DNA from: Streptomyces viridochromogenes DSM 40736
Lineage (GTDB): Bacteria; Actinomycetota; Actinomycetes; Streptomycetales; Streptomycetaceae
Length of the DNA: 64,000 bases
Direction of reading: 5' to 3'
NCBI RefSeq assembly: GCF_000158955.1
Contig: NZ_GG657757.1
Location: 1 to 64,000 of the forward strand
In this document: positions 32,423 through 41,138 of the stretch, one piece after another
How the letters are laid out: each line of letters opens with the position of its first letter
How positions within the stretch are numbered: the stretch's first letter is position 1
The notes under the pieces: model-generated
The model's input: only the letters and a program-made list of their open reading frames with translations
Databases searched by the model: none
Told to the model about the DNA's origin: nothing
Position numbers and translations under genes: made by a program

Positions 32423-35400
32423 TCACCAGGTGTCGACGCAGCGCCGCGAGCCGCGCTGTCCGGGTTCAGGGTAAGGATCGGGGTCATGCAGCAGCGTGCT
32501 GATCCAGCGTCGGGACTCGGCCGGGTCAATGACGTCGTCGATCTCGAAGACCGATGCGACGTTGAGGGCCTTGCCGTGCTCATAGGCGGCCGCGACCCTG
32601 CGGGCGAACTCCCGCTCACGCTCGTCCGCGTCCTCGATGGCCGCCAGCTCCCGGCGGTAGCCCAGCCGCACCGCGCCCTCGATACCCATCGGCCCGAACT
32701 CGCCCGTGGGCCACGCCACCGTGAACCGGGGGATGCGGAAGCCGCCGCCGGCCATGGCCTGTGCGCCCAGCCCGTAGCCCTTGCGCAGCACGATCACGCC
32801 GAAGGGCACCGTGAGGGCCGAGGCGTGTACGAACATGCGGCTGACATGCCGGACGGTCGCGGTCTTCTCCGCCTCGGGGCCGACCATGAACCCGGGTGTG
32901 TCGCACAGGGAGACCAACGGCAGTCCGAACGCGTCGCACAGTTGCAGGAAGCGGCTCGCCTTGTCGGCCGCGTCGGAGTCGATGGCGCCGCCCAGATGCC
33001 GTGGATCGTTGGCGAGGATGCCGCACGGGCGGCCCTCCACCCGGGCCAGAGCGGTGATGACACCGCGTCCGAAGTGCGGTCGCAGCTCCAGGACGGACCC
33101 GGCGTCGGCGAGAGTGGCGATGACCGCACGCACGTCGTACGCCCGCCGCCGGTTCTCGGGAATGAGGTGACGCAGTCGGCGCTGGTCGGGGCACTCCCAT
33201 TCCGGCACCGGGCCCTGGAAGTACGACAGATACGTGCGCGCCAGCCGGACGGCGTCCGCGTCGTCCTCGGCCTCGAGGTCGATGACGCCGTTCGCCCGCT
33301 GGACCTCGGCCGGCCCGATGTCCTCCGGGGCGAAGCTGCCCAGTCCCCCGCCCTCGATCATCGCCGGGCCGCCCATGCCGATGGTGGCCTCGGGCGTGGC
33401 GATGATGACGTCGCAGCAGCCGAGCAGCGCGGCGTTGCCGGCGAAGCAGCGCCCCGAGCCGATGCCGACCAGCGGCACCTTCCCGCTCAGGGACGCGAAC
33501 AGCGCGAAGGCCATGCAGTCCAGGCCGGAGACCACCGTGCCGTCCACATCGCCCGGCCGGCCTCCGCCCCCTTCGGCGAACAGGACGACGGGCAGGTGCG
33601 CCTGTTCGGCCAGCGCGAAGAGCCGGTCCTTCTTGCGGTGGCCCGTCATGCCCTGGGTGCCGGCCATCACGCTGTAGTCGTACGACATCGCCACCACGCG
33701 GGCGGACCGGGGGCCGAACCGGTCGGCCCCCACCGTGCCCACGCCGCCGACCAGACCGTCGGCGGGGGTGCGGCGGATGAGGTCGTCCAGGGAGCGGCGG
33801 CTGCGCTGGGCGGCGATGGCCAGGCCGCCGTACTCGACGAAACTGCCCGGGTCACACAGGTCGGCGATGTTCTCGCGGGCGGTGCGCCGCCCCTCGGCGT
33901 GCCGCCGGGCGACCATCTCGGGGCGGCTGGCGTCGTCGCCGAACCGCTTGCGCGCCCGCACCTCCTCCAGATCGGCGCGTGGGGTGTCCGGGTCCGGCCG
34001 CTCCTCGGGACGCGGCTCATCGTCCGCCGCGCCGGTGGCCTCCATCACCACCAGCGGCTGACCGTGCTCGGTCAGTTCACCCAGCTCCGCCCGTACGGCC
34101 AGGACCACGCCGTCGCCCGGCGCCTGGAGCAGGTGCTCCATCTTCATGGACTCCAGGACCACCAGGGTGCTTCCGGCCCGTACGCGCTCGCCTTCGGTGA
34201 CGGCGACGTCGACGACGGTGGCCGTCATGGGGGCGGTGACGGTGAGCGTGCCCTGCGGCTCGAAAGCGTCGGGGGTCCCCGCGTCCTTCTCCGGGTCTGT
34301 CTCCTGCGGGACCAGTGTGGGCAGGAGTTCGTCGAGGAGCGCCGTGTGCAGCCGCCCCGCGACCACCTCGGGTGCCTCCAACAGCCGCCGCAGCACCTCG
34401 GCATTGGTGGCGACTCCCTCGATCCTCAGCTCCGCCAGGGCGCGGCGGGCGCGCGCGAGCGTGTCGGGCAGGCTGCCGCAGCCGTCGTGGGCGACGAGCT
34501 TGGCCAGCAGCGAGTCGAAGCGCGGGCTGACCCGGCCGCCGGGGAACGCGGCGGTGTCGACGCGCACACCCGGCCCGGCCGGTGGCCAGAACACGTCCAG
34601 CGTGCCGGCGGAGGGCAGCACCGTCCCGTCGGGGCGGACCGCCTCGGCGTTGACCCGCACCTGTACCGCGCAGCCGCGGGGAGCGGGAGCCTGCCCCGCC
34701 CCGATGCGGTCGAGGCTCTCGCCGGAGGCCACCCGCAGCTGGGCCTTGACCAGGTCGACGCCGGTGACCTCCTCGGTGATGGTGTGTTCGACCTGGATGC
34801 GCGGGTTGGCCTCGAGGAAGTAGAAGCCCGGGGAGCCATCGCCGGTGTCCACGAGGAACTCGAACGTGCCCAGGCCTGTATAGGCGACCTCCCGGGCCAT
34901 GCGCAGCGCCGCATCGTGCAGCCCGGCCCGCACCGCCTCGTCGAGGCCGGGCGCCGGCGCGATCTCCACGATCTTCTGCCGGTGCCGCTGCAGGCTGCAG
35001 TCGCGGTCGCCGTAGCCGACGACGGCGCCCGTGCCGTCGCCGAGCACCTGCACCTCGACATGGCGGGCACGCCGCAGCAACTGCTCGACGTAGACCGCGC
35101 CGTCGCCGAAGGCGTGCGAGGCCTCGGAACGGCAGCGCCGGACGGCCTCCTCCAACTGCCCTGCCTCGTACACCGTGCGCATGCCGCGCCCGCCGCCGCC
35201 GGCGATCGCCTTGACCATCACCGCGGCACCCTCGCCGAGGCCGGCCATGAACGCACGCGCCTCCTCGGCACCGGTGTCGCCGTACGTCGCCGGCAGCACC
35301 GGCACGCCGAGGCGCGTGGCGAGTTCACGGGCCGTGGTCTTGTCGCCGAGCGTCCGCAGCACCTCGGGGCGCGGACCGACCCAGGTGAGTCCGGCGTCGG

Positions 35401-35692
35401 TGCACCGCTGTGCGAAGTCGGCGTTCTCGGCCAGCAGCCCATAGCCGGGGTGGACCGCGTCGCAGCCCGTGCGCGCCGCCGCGTCGACCAGGGCCGCCGC
35501 GTCCAGGAAGGCCCCCGGCCCCTCGCCGTCGAGCACAAGGACCTCGTCCGCCATGCGGGCATGCAGCGCGTCCGCCTCGTCACGGGAGCGCAGCGCCACC
35601 GTCAGCAGGTCCAGTTCGCGGGCGGCGCGGATCACCCGTACCGCGATCTCGCCGCGGTTGGCGACCAGAAGCTTGGCCAGCCCCATCGTCAC
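32423..35692 (-). CDS. single-chain biotin-dependent acyl-CoA carboxylase
   Basis: A 1089-residue fusion of three parts: biotin carboxylase (1 to about 450; AKLLVANRGEIAVRVIRAAR, ATP loop AGGGGRGM, then EANPRIQVEHTITEEVTG), biotin carrier domain (about 500-575; LESMKMEHLL with the biotinylated Lys) and carboxyltransferase (about 620-1085; AEGGGGRPGDVDG, SLCDTPGFMVGPEAEKTA, AMAGGG). It fixes bicarbonate onto an acyl-CoA. Streptomyces normally use separate AccA and AccB chains, so this all-in-one form suggests a special role. It ends coupled to the upstream acyl-CoA ligase (ATGA, 35689-35692), so the ligase product is the likely substrate source. Confidence 0.93.
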   Translation of the reverse strand: MTMGLAKLLVANRGEIAVRVIRAARELDLLTVALRSRDEADALHARMADEVLVLDGEGPGAFLDAAALVDAAARTGCDAVHPGYGLLAENADFAQRCTDAGLTWVGPRPEVLRTLGDKTTARELATRLGVPVLPATYGDTGAEEARAFMAGLGEGAAVMVKAIAGGGGRGMRTVYEAGQLEEAVRRCRSEASHAFGDGAVYVEQLLRRARHVEVQVLGDGTGAVVGYGDRDCSLQRHRQKIVEIAPAPGLDEAVRAGLHDAALRMAREVAYTGLGTFEFLVDTGDGSPGFYFLEANPRIQVEHTITEEVTGVDLVKAQLRVASGESLDRIGAGQAPAPRGCAVQVRVNAEAVRPDGTVLPSAGTLDVFWPPAGPGVRVDTAAFPGGRVSPRFDSLLAKLVAHDGCGSLPDTLARARRALAELRIEGVATNAEVLRRLLEAPEVVAGRLHTALLDELLPTLVPQETDPEKDAGTPDAFEPQGTLTVTAPMTATVVDVAVTEGERVRAGSTLVVLESMKMEHLLQAPGDGVVLAVRAELGELTEHGQPLVVMEATGAADDEPRPEERPDPDTPRADLEEVRARKRFGDDASRPEMVARRHAEGRRTARENIADLCDPGSFVEYGGLAIAAQRSRRSLDDLIRRTPADGLVGGVGTVGADRFGPRSARVVAMSYDYSVMAGTQGMTGHRKKDRLFALAEQAHLPVVLFAEGGGGRPGDVDGTVVSGLDCMAFALFASLSGKVPLVGIGSGRCFAGNAALLGCCDVIIATPEATIGMGGPAMIEGGGLGSFAPEDIGPAEVQRANGVIDLEAEDDADAVRLARTYLSYFQGPVPEWECPDQRRLRHLIPENRRRAYDVRAVIATLADAGSVLELRPHFGRGVITALARVEGRPCGILANDPRHLGGAIDSDAADKASRFLQLCDAFGLPLVSLCDTPGFMVGPEAEKTATVRHVSRMFVHASALTVPFGVIVLRKGYGLGAQAMAGGGFRIPRFTVAWPTGEFGPMGIEGAVRLGYRRELAAIEDADEREREFARRVAAAYEHGKALNVASVFEIDDVIDPAESRRWISTLLHDPDPYPEPGQRGSRRCVDTW

Positions 35693-37473
35693 CGGTTCTT
35701 TCCGTAAGCGCCGTCAGCGGCAGGGGACACGGCGATGCGCGCGGCCTGTTCCAGCAGCTCGCCCTTCTTCACCTTGCCGGTCGTGGTCATGGGCAGGACG
35801 TCGACGCACCTCACCACGGGCACCTTGTACGGGGCCATGTTCGCCCGCGCCCACGCGCGCACGCCCTCGACGTCGAGCGCGGCACCGGGGCGGGGCTGGA
35901 CGAACGCCATTGGCACCTGGCCCCGATGGGGATCGTCCATCGGTACCACCGCCGCGGTCAGCACATCCGGGTGCCGGGCCAGCAGCGCCTCCAGTTCCGA
36001 CGGGAAGACGCTCATACCCGAGACCTTGATCATCTCCTTGTTGCGGCCGAGGTAGTGCAGGCACCCGTCCTCGTCGATCATTCCGATGTCGCCGGTGTGC
36101 AGCCAGCCGTCGCGCAGGACTTTGCCGGTGGCCTCCGGCTGCCGCCAGTATCCGGTGAGCAGGGAGGGTGAGCGTACGAGGATCTCGCCGCGCTCGCCCA
36201 GCGGCAGCGGCTCGGCGCTCTCCCCGTCGGCCACCATGAACTCGGTTCCCGGCATGGGCAGTCCGCAGAAGACCGGCTCGGTCAGCAGGTCGTGGTCCCC
36301 GTCCTGGAACCCGGTGGTGAAGGAGTCCGCGGTGTGTGTCTCGGTCATGCCGTACGCCGCCTCCTGCAGCACGCTGTGCTCGCCGGCCAGGGAGCTCCAC
36401 CGGGACCGGATCGCCGGCGTCAGCTTGCGCACGAACGACATGGCCCGCGGCTGCGCCAGACTGGACAGGTCGGTGCCGGGCAGGCCGGGGTGCTCCATCA
36501 GCTCGACGTAGTTGTCGACCGTGCCCAGCATCAGCGTCACGTGGTACCGCTCGATCGCCTGCAGCACGGCCTCGGGGTCCCACCGGGTGAGCAGCACGAC
36601 GCCGCTGCCGGTGAGCAGCGGCAGCAGGATGCCGAAGTCCTCGCCGGCGATCCAGAAGACCGGCACGTAGATCAGCAGCACGTCGGGGTTGTCGCCGGAG
36701 AGGTCCATGCCGCCGGTGGCCGCCGCCGTCGCCGCGGTGTAGAGCATGTGCCGTTGGGAGTGTTCGCACCCCTTGGGCAGGCCGGTGGTCCCGCCGGTGT
36801 AGTTCAGCGCGGCGAGCGCGTCCAGGTCGGCCGGCTGGTCCTGGCCGCGGGCGCCGCCGACGGCCCGCTCCCACTCGCTGCCGGCCGGGTCGGCATCCGC
36901 CAGGCCGGGCGGCAGCGGCAGCACCGGGTCGGAGGGGAGCATGTCGGCGAGGCTGGTGACGAGTACGCTCCGTACGGCGGTGTCGGGCCGCACCGTCTCG
37001 ACCAGCGGTCGCAGGGTGTCAAGAGTGATCAGGACTTCCACGCCGGCGTCGGTCAGCTCGTGCCGCAGCTCGTGCTCCCGGAACATCGGGTTCACCGGGA
37101 CGTGCACGGCTCCGGCGCGCAGGATGCCGAGCATGGCGACGACGAACTGCGGGCAGTTGGGCAGGAACACCCCGACGCGGTCTCCGGGGCGTACGCCGCC
37201 GCGCTGCAGCCAGCCGCACAGCCGCGCCGTCAGGTCCTCCAGCGCCGCGTAGGTGATCTGTTCGCCGTAGAAGGTGATCGCGACGCGGTCGGGATGGCGC
37301 CGGGCCCAGTGGCGCAGGTGGTCGGTGAGCGGCCGCTGCCCGAGCGGGTACACCACCTCCCTCGGCACCGAGGCCGGCCATACGCGTTGCTGGCGGGCTC
37401 GTACATCGGCCAAGTACTCTTCCACGCGCGCGTTGTCCGCCACGACGGCCTCCACCTGTCTCTGGCATACCAA
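35689..37473 (-). CDS. AMP-dependent acyl-CoA synthetase
   Basis: A class I adenylate-forming enzyme of about 585-594 residues. Motifs: P-loop NYTGGTTGLPKGCE, AYGMTETHT, YWRQPEATGKVLRDGWLHTG with D-I-G, and C-terminal TTTGKVKKGEL with the catalytic Lys. It activates a carboxylic acid to the acyl-adenylate and CoA thioester. The stop overlaps the carboxylase start, so both proteins are probably made in fixed ratio and act in sequence. The TTG at 37473 is doubtful; GTG codons at 37455 or 37443 (the latter with GGTGGAGG upstream) are likely starts. Substrate unknown. Confidence 0.9.
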   Translation of the reverse strand: MVCQRQVEAVVADNARVEEYLADVRARQQRVWPASVPREVVYPLGQRPLTDHLRHWARRHPDRVAITFYGEQITYAALEDLTARLCGWLQRGGVRPGDRVGVFLPNCPQFVVAMLGILRAGAVHVPVNPMFREHELRHELTDAGVEVLITLDTLRPLVETVRPDTAVRSVLVTSLADMLPSDPVLPLPPGLADADPAGSEWERAVGGARGQDQPADLDALAALNYTGGTTGLPKGCEHSQRHMLYTAATAAATGGMDLSGDNPDVLLIYVPVFWIAGEDFGILLPLLTGSGVVLLTRWDPEAVLQAIERYHVTLMLGTVDNYVELMEHPGLPGTDLSSLAQPRAMSFVRKLTPAIRSRWSSLAGEHSVLQEAAYGMTETHTADSFTTGFQDGDHDLLTEPVFCGLPMPGTEFMVADGESAEPLPLGERGEILVRSPSLLTGYWRQPEATGKVLRDGWLHTGDIGMIDEDGCLHYLGRNKEMIKVSGMSVFPSELEALLARHPDVLTAAVVPMDDPHRGQVPMAFVQPRPGAALDVEGVRAWARANMAPYKVPVVRCVDVLPMTTTGKVKKGELLEQAARIAVSPAADGAYGKNR

Positions 37474-37640
37474 CCGGTCGGCATGTGCGCATCACGGTAA
37501 GGGAGCCCGCGGGCCGGGACAAGGGTGCGGACACGGTGGGGCAGGCCCGGGGCTTCGGTCTCGTCGAGCTGCGCGAGGCCGGGCCGGTGACCGTCGGCGA
37601 GTGGCCGACGGTAGGTCTCCCTCCAGCGGTCGTGCCCGGT

Positions 37641-37669
37641 CCGCCCGGCCCAGCCGCTGGGGCGGGCGG
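37641..37669 (-). terminator. hairpin between the ligase and isochorismatase genes
   Basis: CCGCCCGGCCCAG, loop CCG, then CTGGGGCGGGCGG: 13 pairs with one mismatch. It lies 8 bases past the stop of the isochorismatase-like gene on the minus strand, so that gene ends before the ligase/carboxylase unit, which must have its own promoter in the remaining 170 bases. Confidence 0.6.
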
Positions 37670-37677
37670 CGGTGGGA

Positions 37678-38292
37678 CTACAGAGCGGCGATGACGTCGG
37701 CAGAGGTCATCGGGAGCGAGAACATCGGGAAGTCGTAGGAGAGGGCGTTGTCGTGCTCCTCCTGCGAGGTGGCGGCGACGCAGTCGGTCAGGGTGATCAC
37801 CCGGAAACCGTGCTCGTATCCCGTGCGCATGGTGGATTCCACACAGCAGTTGGTGAGGAAGCCGCCCAGGATGATCGTGTCGATGCCCTTGCTGCGCAGG
37901 ATGAAGTCGAGGTTCGTGCTGGCGAAGGTGTCGAGCCCGCGCTTGCCCTCGATGACGATGTCCCCGGTAGCCGGAGTCAGCTCGTCGACGATGGCCGCGC
38001 CCCAGGTGCCCTTCACGAAGGCCTTCCCGTCCACGACGCCCTTGAGGATGCCGTAGGGGTGCCGGGTCAGCTCGGCGTAGCCTTCCGCGAACGTGATCGG
38101 CGCGTGCATGATCGTCACGCCGGCCCGCCTGGCCGCGTCGACCACGGCGATGGTATTGGCAAGCATGCCGGTCCGCTGCATGACGTCAGCGACCGCCCCG
38201 TGCAGCACGCCGCCGTCGCTGGTGAACTCGTTCTGGTACTCGATGAGCACCATCGCGGTCTTGGCCGGGTCGAACTGGAGCTGTTCGGTCAT
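37678..38292 (-). CDS. isochorismatase-like cysteine hydrolase
   Basis: A 204-residue alpha/beta hydrolase of the isochorismatase superfamily from ATG 38292. Catalytic residues: acidic site in LIEYQNEF (Glu in place of the more common Asp), Lys in EGKRGLDTF, and nucleophile Cys in GGFLTNCCVESTMR. Members hydrolyse amides such as nicotinamide, carbamoyl or ureido acids, or vinyl ethers. Here it may release an acid for the downstream CoA ligase. Divergent from the GntR regulator and sharing an operator region with it. Confidence 0.88.
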   Translation of the reverse strand: MTEQLQFDPAKTAMVLIEYQNEFTSDGGVLHGAVADVMQRTGMLANTIAVVDAARRAGVTIMHAPITFAEGYAELTRHPYGILKGVVDGKAFVKGTWGAAIVDELTPATGDIVIEGKRGLDTFASTNLDFILRSKGIDTIILGGFLTNCCVESTMRTGYEHGFRVITLTDCVAATSQEEHDNALSYDFPMFSLPMTSADVIAAL

Positions 38293-38365
38293 GGCGACAC
38301 CTGATTTCCGCGTCTTCGAGGGAGGGCCTTCTGTGTCCTGGCCCACAGCGAGCAGCACTTTAACA

Positions 38366-38380
38366 GCTTGTCTGACAAGC
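38366..38380. promoter_or_regulatory. GntR/FCD-type operator
   Basis: Perfect palindrome GCTTGTC-T-GACAAGC. TTGTCTGACAA is a typical core for FadR/FCD-type GntR proteins. It lies in the 111-base divergent region, 23 bases before the regulator start and 74 before the hydrolase start, so the regulator probably controls both directions. Confidence 0.7.
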
Positions 38381-38403
38381 AGCCAGGAGGCTAGCGTGGG
38401 TGC

Positions 38404-39105
38404 ATGACCATCTCGCCGGTATCGCGCATGCCCCTGAGCCTCGACGTGGCCCAGCGCCTGCGCACGGCCATCCTCGACGGTACGTTCGCCGCCGACGCCG
38501 AGCTGCCCACGGAGACCGAACTGGCCCAGTCTTTCGGGGTCGGGCGCTCCACCATCCGTGAGGCGCTCCGGGTGCTGCAGGCACACGGCCTGATCAGCGG
38601 TGCCGACACCGTCTCCACCGCGCGCCCGCGCGTCACCCACGAGCGCACCGCGGGGGCGGCGGGCCTGGCGCTGAGCACCGCGTTGCAGGTCGGCGCGATC
38701 CCGCTGGCCGACCTGGTGGCCCTGCGCGTGCTGCTGGAGGCAGAGGCGATACGGCAGAACACTTCGGTACCCGCTACGGCGCGGTCCTGCCTGGCCACCA
38801 TGGCCGCAGCGGTGGAGAACGCCGACATCCACACCTTCCACGCCGCCGACGTCGACTTCCACGTCCAACTCGCTTACGCCGGCGGCAATCGGGCGCTGGG
38901 GTTCGTCATCGGCGTGCTGCGTGACTGCATCGCCGGCTACCTGCTCGACGCGCTCGCCGCAGTGGCCGATCCGGGCGCGGTGCTCGCGCGTCTGCTGGCC
39001 GAACACCAGGGGATCGTCGACGCGCTGGACGCGGGCGAGACCGACCACGCCGCCGAACTGGCCGTGCATCACATCAGCGGCTTCTACACGCCCGAGACGC
39101 CATGA
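38404..39105 (+). CDS. GntR-family (FCD domain) regulator
   Basis: A 233-residue regulator. N-terminal winged helix (AQRLRTAILDGTFAADAELP, then TELAQSFGVGRSTIREALRV), C-terminal all-helical FCD domain with metal/ligand residues (DVDFHVQLAYAGGNR, then LAEHQGIVDALDAGETDHAA, then AVHHISG). FCD regulators sense organic acids or their derivatives. It is coupled to the GlcD-like gene (ATGA, 39102-39105) and divergent to the hydrolase; the operator palindrome lies just upstream. It probably represses the pathway in the absence of its acid inducer. Confidence 0.9.
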   Translation: MTISPVSRMPLSLDVAQRLRTAILDGTFAADAELPTETELAQSFGVGRSTIREALRVLQAHGLISGADTVSTARPRVTHERTAGAAGLALSTALQVGAIPLADLVALRVLLEAEAIRQNTSVPATARSCLATMAAAVENADIHTFHAADVDFHVQLAYAGGNRALGFVIGVLRDCIAGYLLDALAAVADPGAVLARLLAEHQGIVDALDAGETDHAAELAVHHISGFYTPETP

Positions 39106-40472
39106 CCGGCGTGGCCGCGGACGTCGGCGCAGCCCTCGCCGCCGCGCTGCCCGGCCGGGTGGTCACCGACCCGGCCGCGATGGAGGCCTACCGCCGTGAC
39201 CAGTGCCTGCTGGCGCCCGCGGGACGCCCGGCCGCGGTGGTGCGGGCCCGCTCGACCGACGACGTGATCACCACGCTGCGCACCGCGGGCGACCATCACG
39301 CCCCGGTCGTGACCCGAGGCGCCGGCACCGGGTTGGCCGGAGGTGCCAACGCGCTCGACGGCTGCGTCGTCCTCTCGCTCGCCGCGATGGACCGCGTCCT
39401 CGATCTCGACGTGCCCGGCCGGACGGCGACCGTCGAGCCGGGCGTGCTCACCGGCGAGCTCGACACCCGCGCCCGCGAGCACGGCCTGTGGTATCCACCG
39501 GACCCGGGCAGTAAGGCGATCTCCACCATCGGCGGCAACCTGGCGACCAACGCCGGCGGCATGTGCTGCGCCAAATACGGCGTCACCGGCGACCATGTCG
39601 CCGCGCTGACAGCCGTCCTCGCCGACGGCCGGCTGATCCGCACCGGTCCGTCGACCCGCAAGAACGTCACCGGCCTCGACCTCACCCGGCTCCTCGTCGG
39701 CTCCGAAGGCACCCTGGCGGTGATCGTGGAAGCCACCGTGCGACTGCGACCGCTCCCGGCGGCCACCGCGACGGCAGTGGCCGCGTTCCCGACGCCCCAG
39801 CACGCAGTCGACACCGTGCTGCAGATCGCAGCCGTCGCCGACCCGGCGGCGGTGGAGCTCATGGACCGCACCTGCATACGCGCCGTCAACAGCCTGACCC
39901 GGATGAGCTTGGACGAGTCGGCGGGAGCACTCCTTGTCGTCCAGTGCGACGGGCCGTCCGCCGACGGGGAAGCCGCCACCTGCGCCAGGCTGGCCGAAGC
40001 CGGCGGGGCCACCGAGGTGCTGCACACCGCCGATCCGGCGGAAGGCGAGATGTTCATGCAGGCCAGACGCACGGTGTACCCGGCGTTGGAGAGGCTGGGC
40101 ACCACGCTGCTCGACGACGTGGGTGTCGCGGTCCGGGACCTTCCCCAGTTGCTCGCCGTGATCGAGCGATCGGCCGCCGACCACGGCATGGTGGTCGGCA
40201 CGTTCGGCCACGCTGCCGACGGCAACCTGCACCCGACCGTCGTCTACGACGCCACCGACCGTGACGCGACGGACCGCGCGCGGGCCGTCTTCGACGACAT
40301 CGTGGCCGCCACACTCGCGCTGGGCGGCACGATCACCGGCGAGCACGGCGTCGGCACGCTCAAGACGCCTTACCTCGACGCACAACTCGGCCCCACCGAG
40401 CGTGAGCTGATGACCGGCGTGAAGGCCGTCTTCGACCCGAACGGGATCCTCAACCCGGACCGCGCGTACTGA
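39102..40472 (+). CDS. GlcD-like FAD-linked oxidase
   Basis: A 456-residue enzyme of the glycolate oxidase subunit D / D-lactate dehydrogenase family. The FAD-binding PCMH-type domain is seen in APVVTRGAGTGLAGGANALD, then GLWYPPDPGSKAISTIGGNL with ATNAGG, and NVTGLDLTRLLVGSEGTLAV. The C-terminal cap has FGHAADGNLHP and TGEHGVGTLKTPYLD. It oxidises a 2-hydroxy acid to the keto acid, passing electrons to quinone or another acceptor. Co-transcribed and coupled with the regulator; the 2-hydroxy acid may be part of the same pathway. Confidence 0.92.
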   Translation: MTGVAADVGAALAAALPGRVVTDPAAMEAYRRDQCLLAPAGRPAAVVRARSTDDVITTLRTAGDHHAPVVTRGAGTGLAGGANALDGCVVLSLAAMDRVLDLDVPGRTATVEPGVLTGELDTRAREHGLWYPPDPGSKAISTIGGNLATNAGGMCCAKYGVTGDHVAALTAVLADGRLIRTGPSTRKNVTGLDLTRLLVGSEGTLAVIVEATVRLRPLPAATATAVAAFPTPQHAVDTVLQIAAVADPAAVELMDRTCIRAVNSLTRMSLDESAGALLVVQCDGPSADGEAATCARLAEAGGATEVLHTADPAEGEMFMQARRTVYPALERLGTTLLDDVGVAVRDLPQLLAVIERSAADHGMVVGTFGHAADGNLHPTVVYDATDRDATDRARAVFDDIVAATLALGGTITGEHGVGTLKTPYLDAQLGPTERELMTGVKAVFDPNGILNPDRAY

Positions 40473-40641
40473 GCGCTCCGCTGGAAGGGCCGCACTGTGC
40501 CGTGGTTCATCTGCGGCGCCATCGTGGCTGGTCGCGCGCGGCGGAGCCGTGCCTGACGATCGTCGCGATGGCAGCGATCAGCTCAGTGAGGGCGAGTTTG
40601 TCCCCGATGCACCGACCTCACCCGCCTGCCCCTGGGCGTGT

Positions 40642-40659
40642 TTCGTCCGCGCGGACGAA
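40642..40659. repeat. 18-base perfect palindrome
   Basis: TTCGTCCGCGCGGACGAA, in the 212-base gap between the GlcD-like gene and the converging arsC. No loop, so it suits a dimeric protein better than a terminator, although it could cap transcripts from either side. Confidence 0.35.
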
Positions 40660-40684
40660 TGCATCTGGTCGGTGTGCTCGGGCG

Positions 40685-41107
40685 TCATGCGGCTGCTGGG
40701 ACGCCGAGTTCGGCGAGCAGACCGCGCACGCGCTGCTCGATCTGATCCCGGATGGGCCGCACGGCGTCCACGCCCTGGCCCGCCGGGTCGTCCAGCTGCC
40801 AGTCCAGGTACCGCTTGCCGGGGAAGACCGGGCAGGTGTCCCCGCAGCCCATGGTGATCACCACGTCCGAGGACCGCACGGCCTCGGTGGAGAGGATCTT
40901 CGGCTTCTGGGCGGAGATGTCGATGCCGACCTCGTTCATGGCTTCGACCACGGCCGGGTTGACGGTGTTCGCGGGCGCGGAGCCTGCCGAGCGCACCTCG
41001 ACCTGCCTGCCGGCGAGGTGGGTGAGGAAGGCGGCGCCCATCTGGGAGCGGCCGGCGTTGTGGACGCAGACGAACAGCACCGACGCACGCGGGGCGGGAG
41101 CGCTCAT
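40685..41107 (-). CDS. arsC: arsenate reductase (LMW phosphatase type)
   Basis: A 140-residue protein from ATG 41107. The active-site loop is VLFVCVHNAGRSQMG (C-x5-R), with further Cys in GCGDTCPVFPG and the catalytic Asp region DWQLDDPAGQG, as in ArsC of the low-molecular-weight tyrosine phosphatase fold that uses thioredoxin or mycothiol/mycoredoxin. It reduces arsenate to arsenite. It is the last gene of the arsR-aquaporin-arsC transcript. Confidence 0.9.
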   Translation of the reverse strand: MSAPAPRASVLFVCVHNAGRSQMGAAFLTHLAGRQVEVRSAGSAPANTVNPAVVEAMNEVGIDISAQKPKILSTEAVRSSDVVITMGCGDTCPVFPGKRYLDWQLDDPAGQGVDAVRPIRDQIEQRVRGLLAELGVPAAA

Positions 41108-41138
41108 GGCAGGAGTCTTTCTTGAGAGAGGGGGCGGG

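Noticed and set aside
32240..35707. A 1155-codon plus-strand open frame opposite the carboxylase
   Set aside because: It is the antisense shadow of a clear carboxylase gene; its Gly/Arg/His-rich composition is typical of GC-rich antisense.
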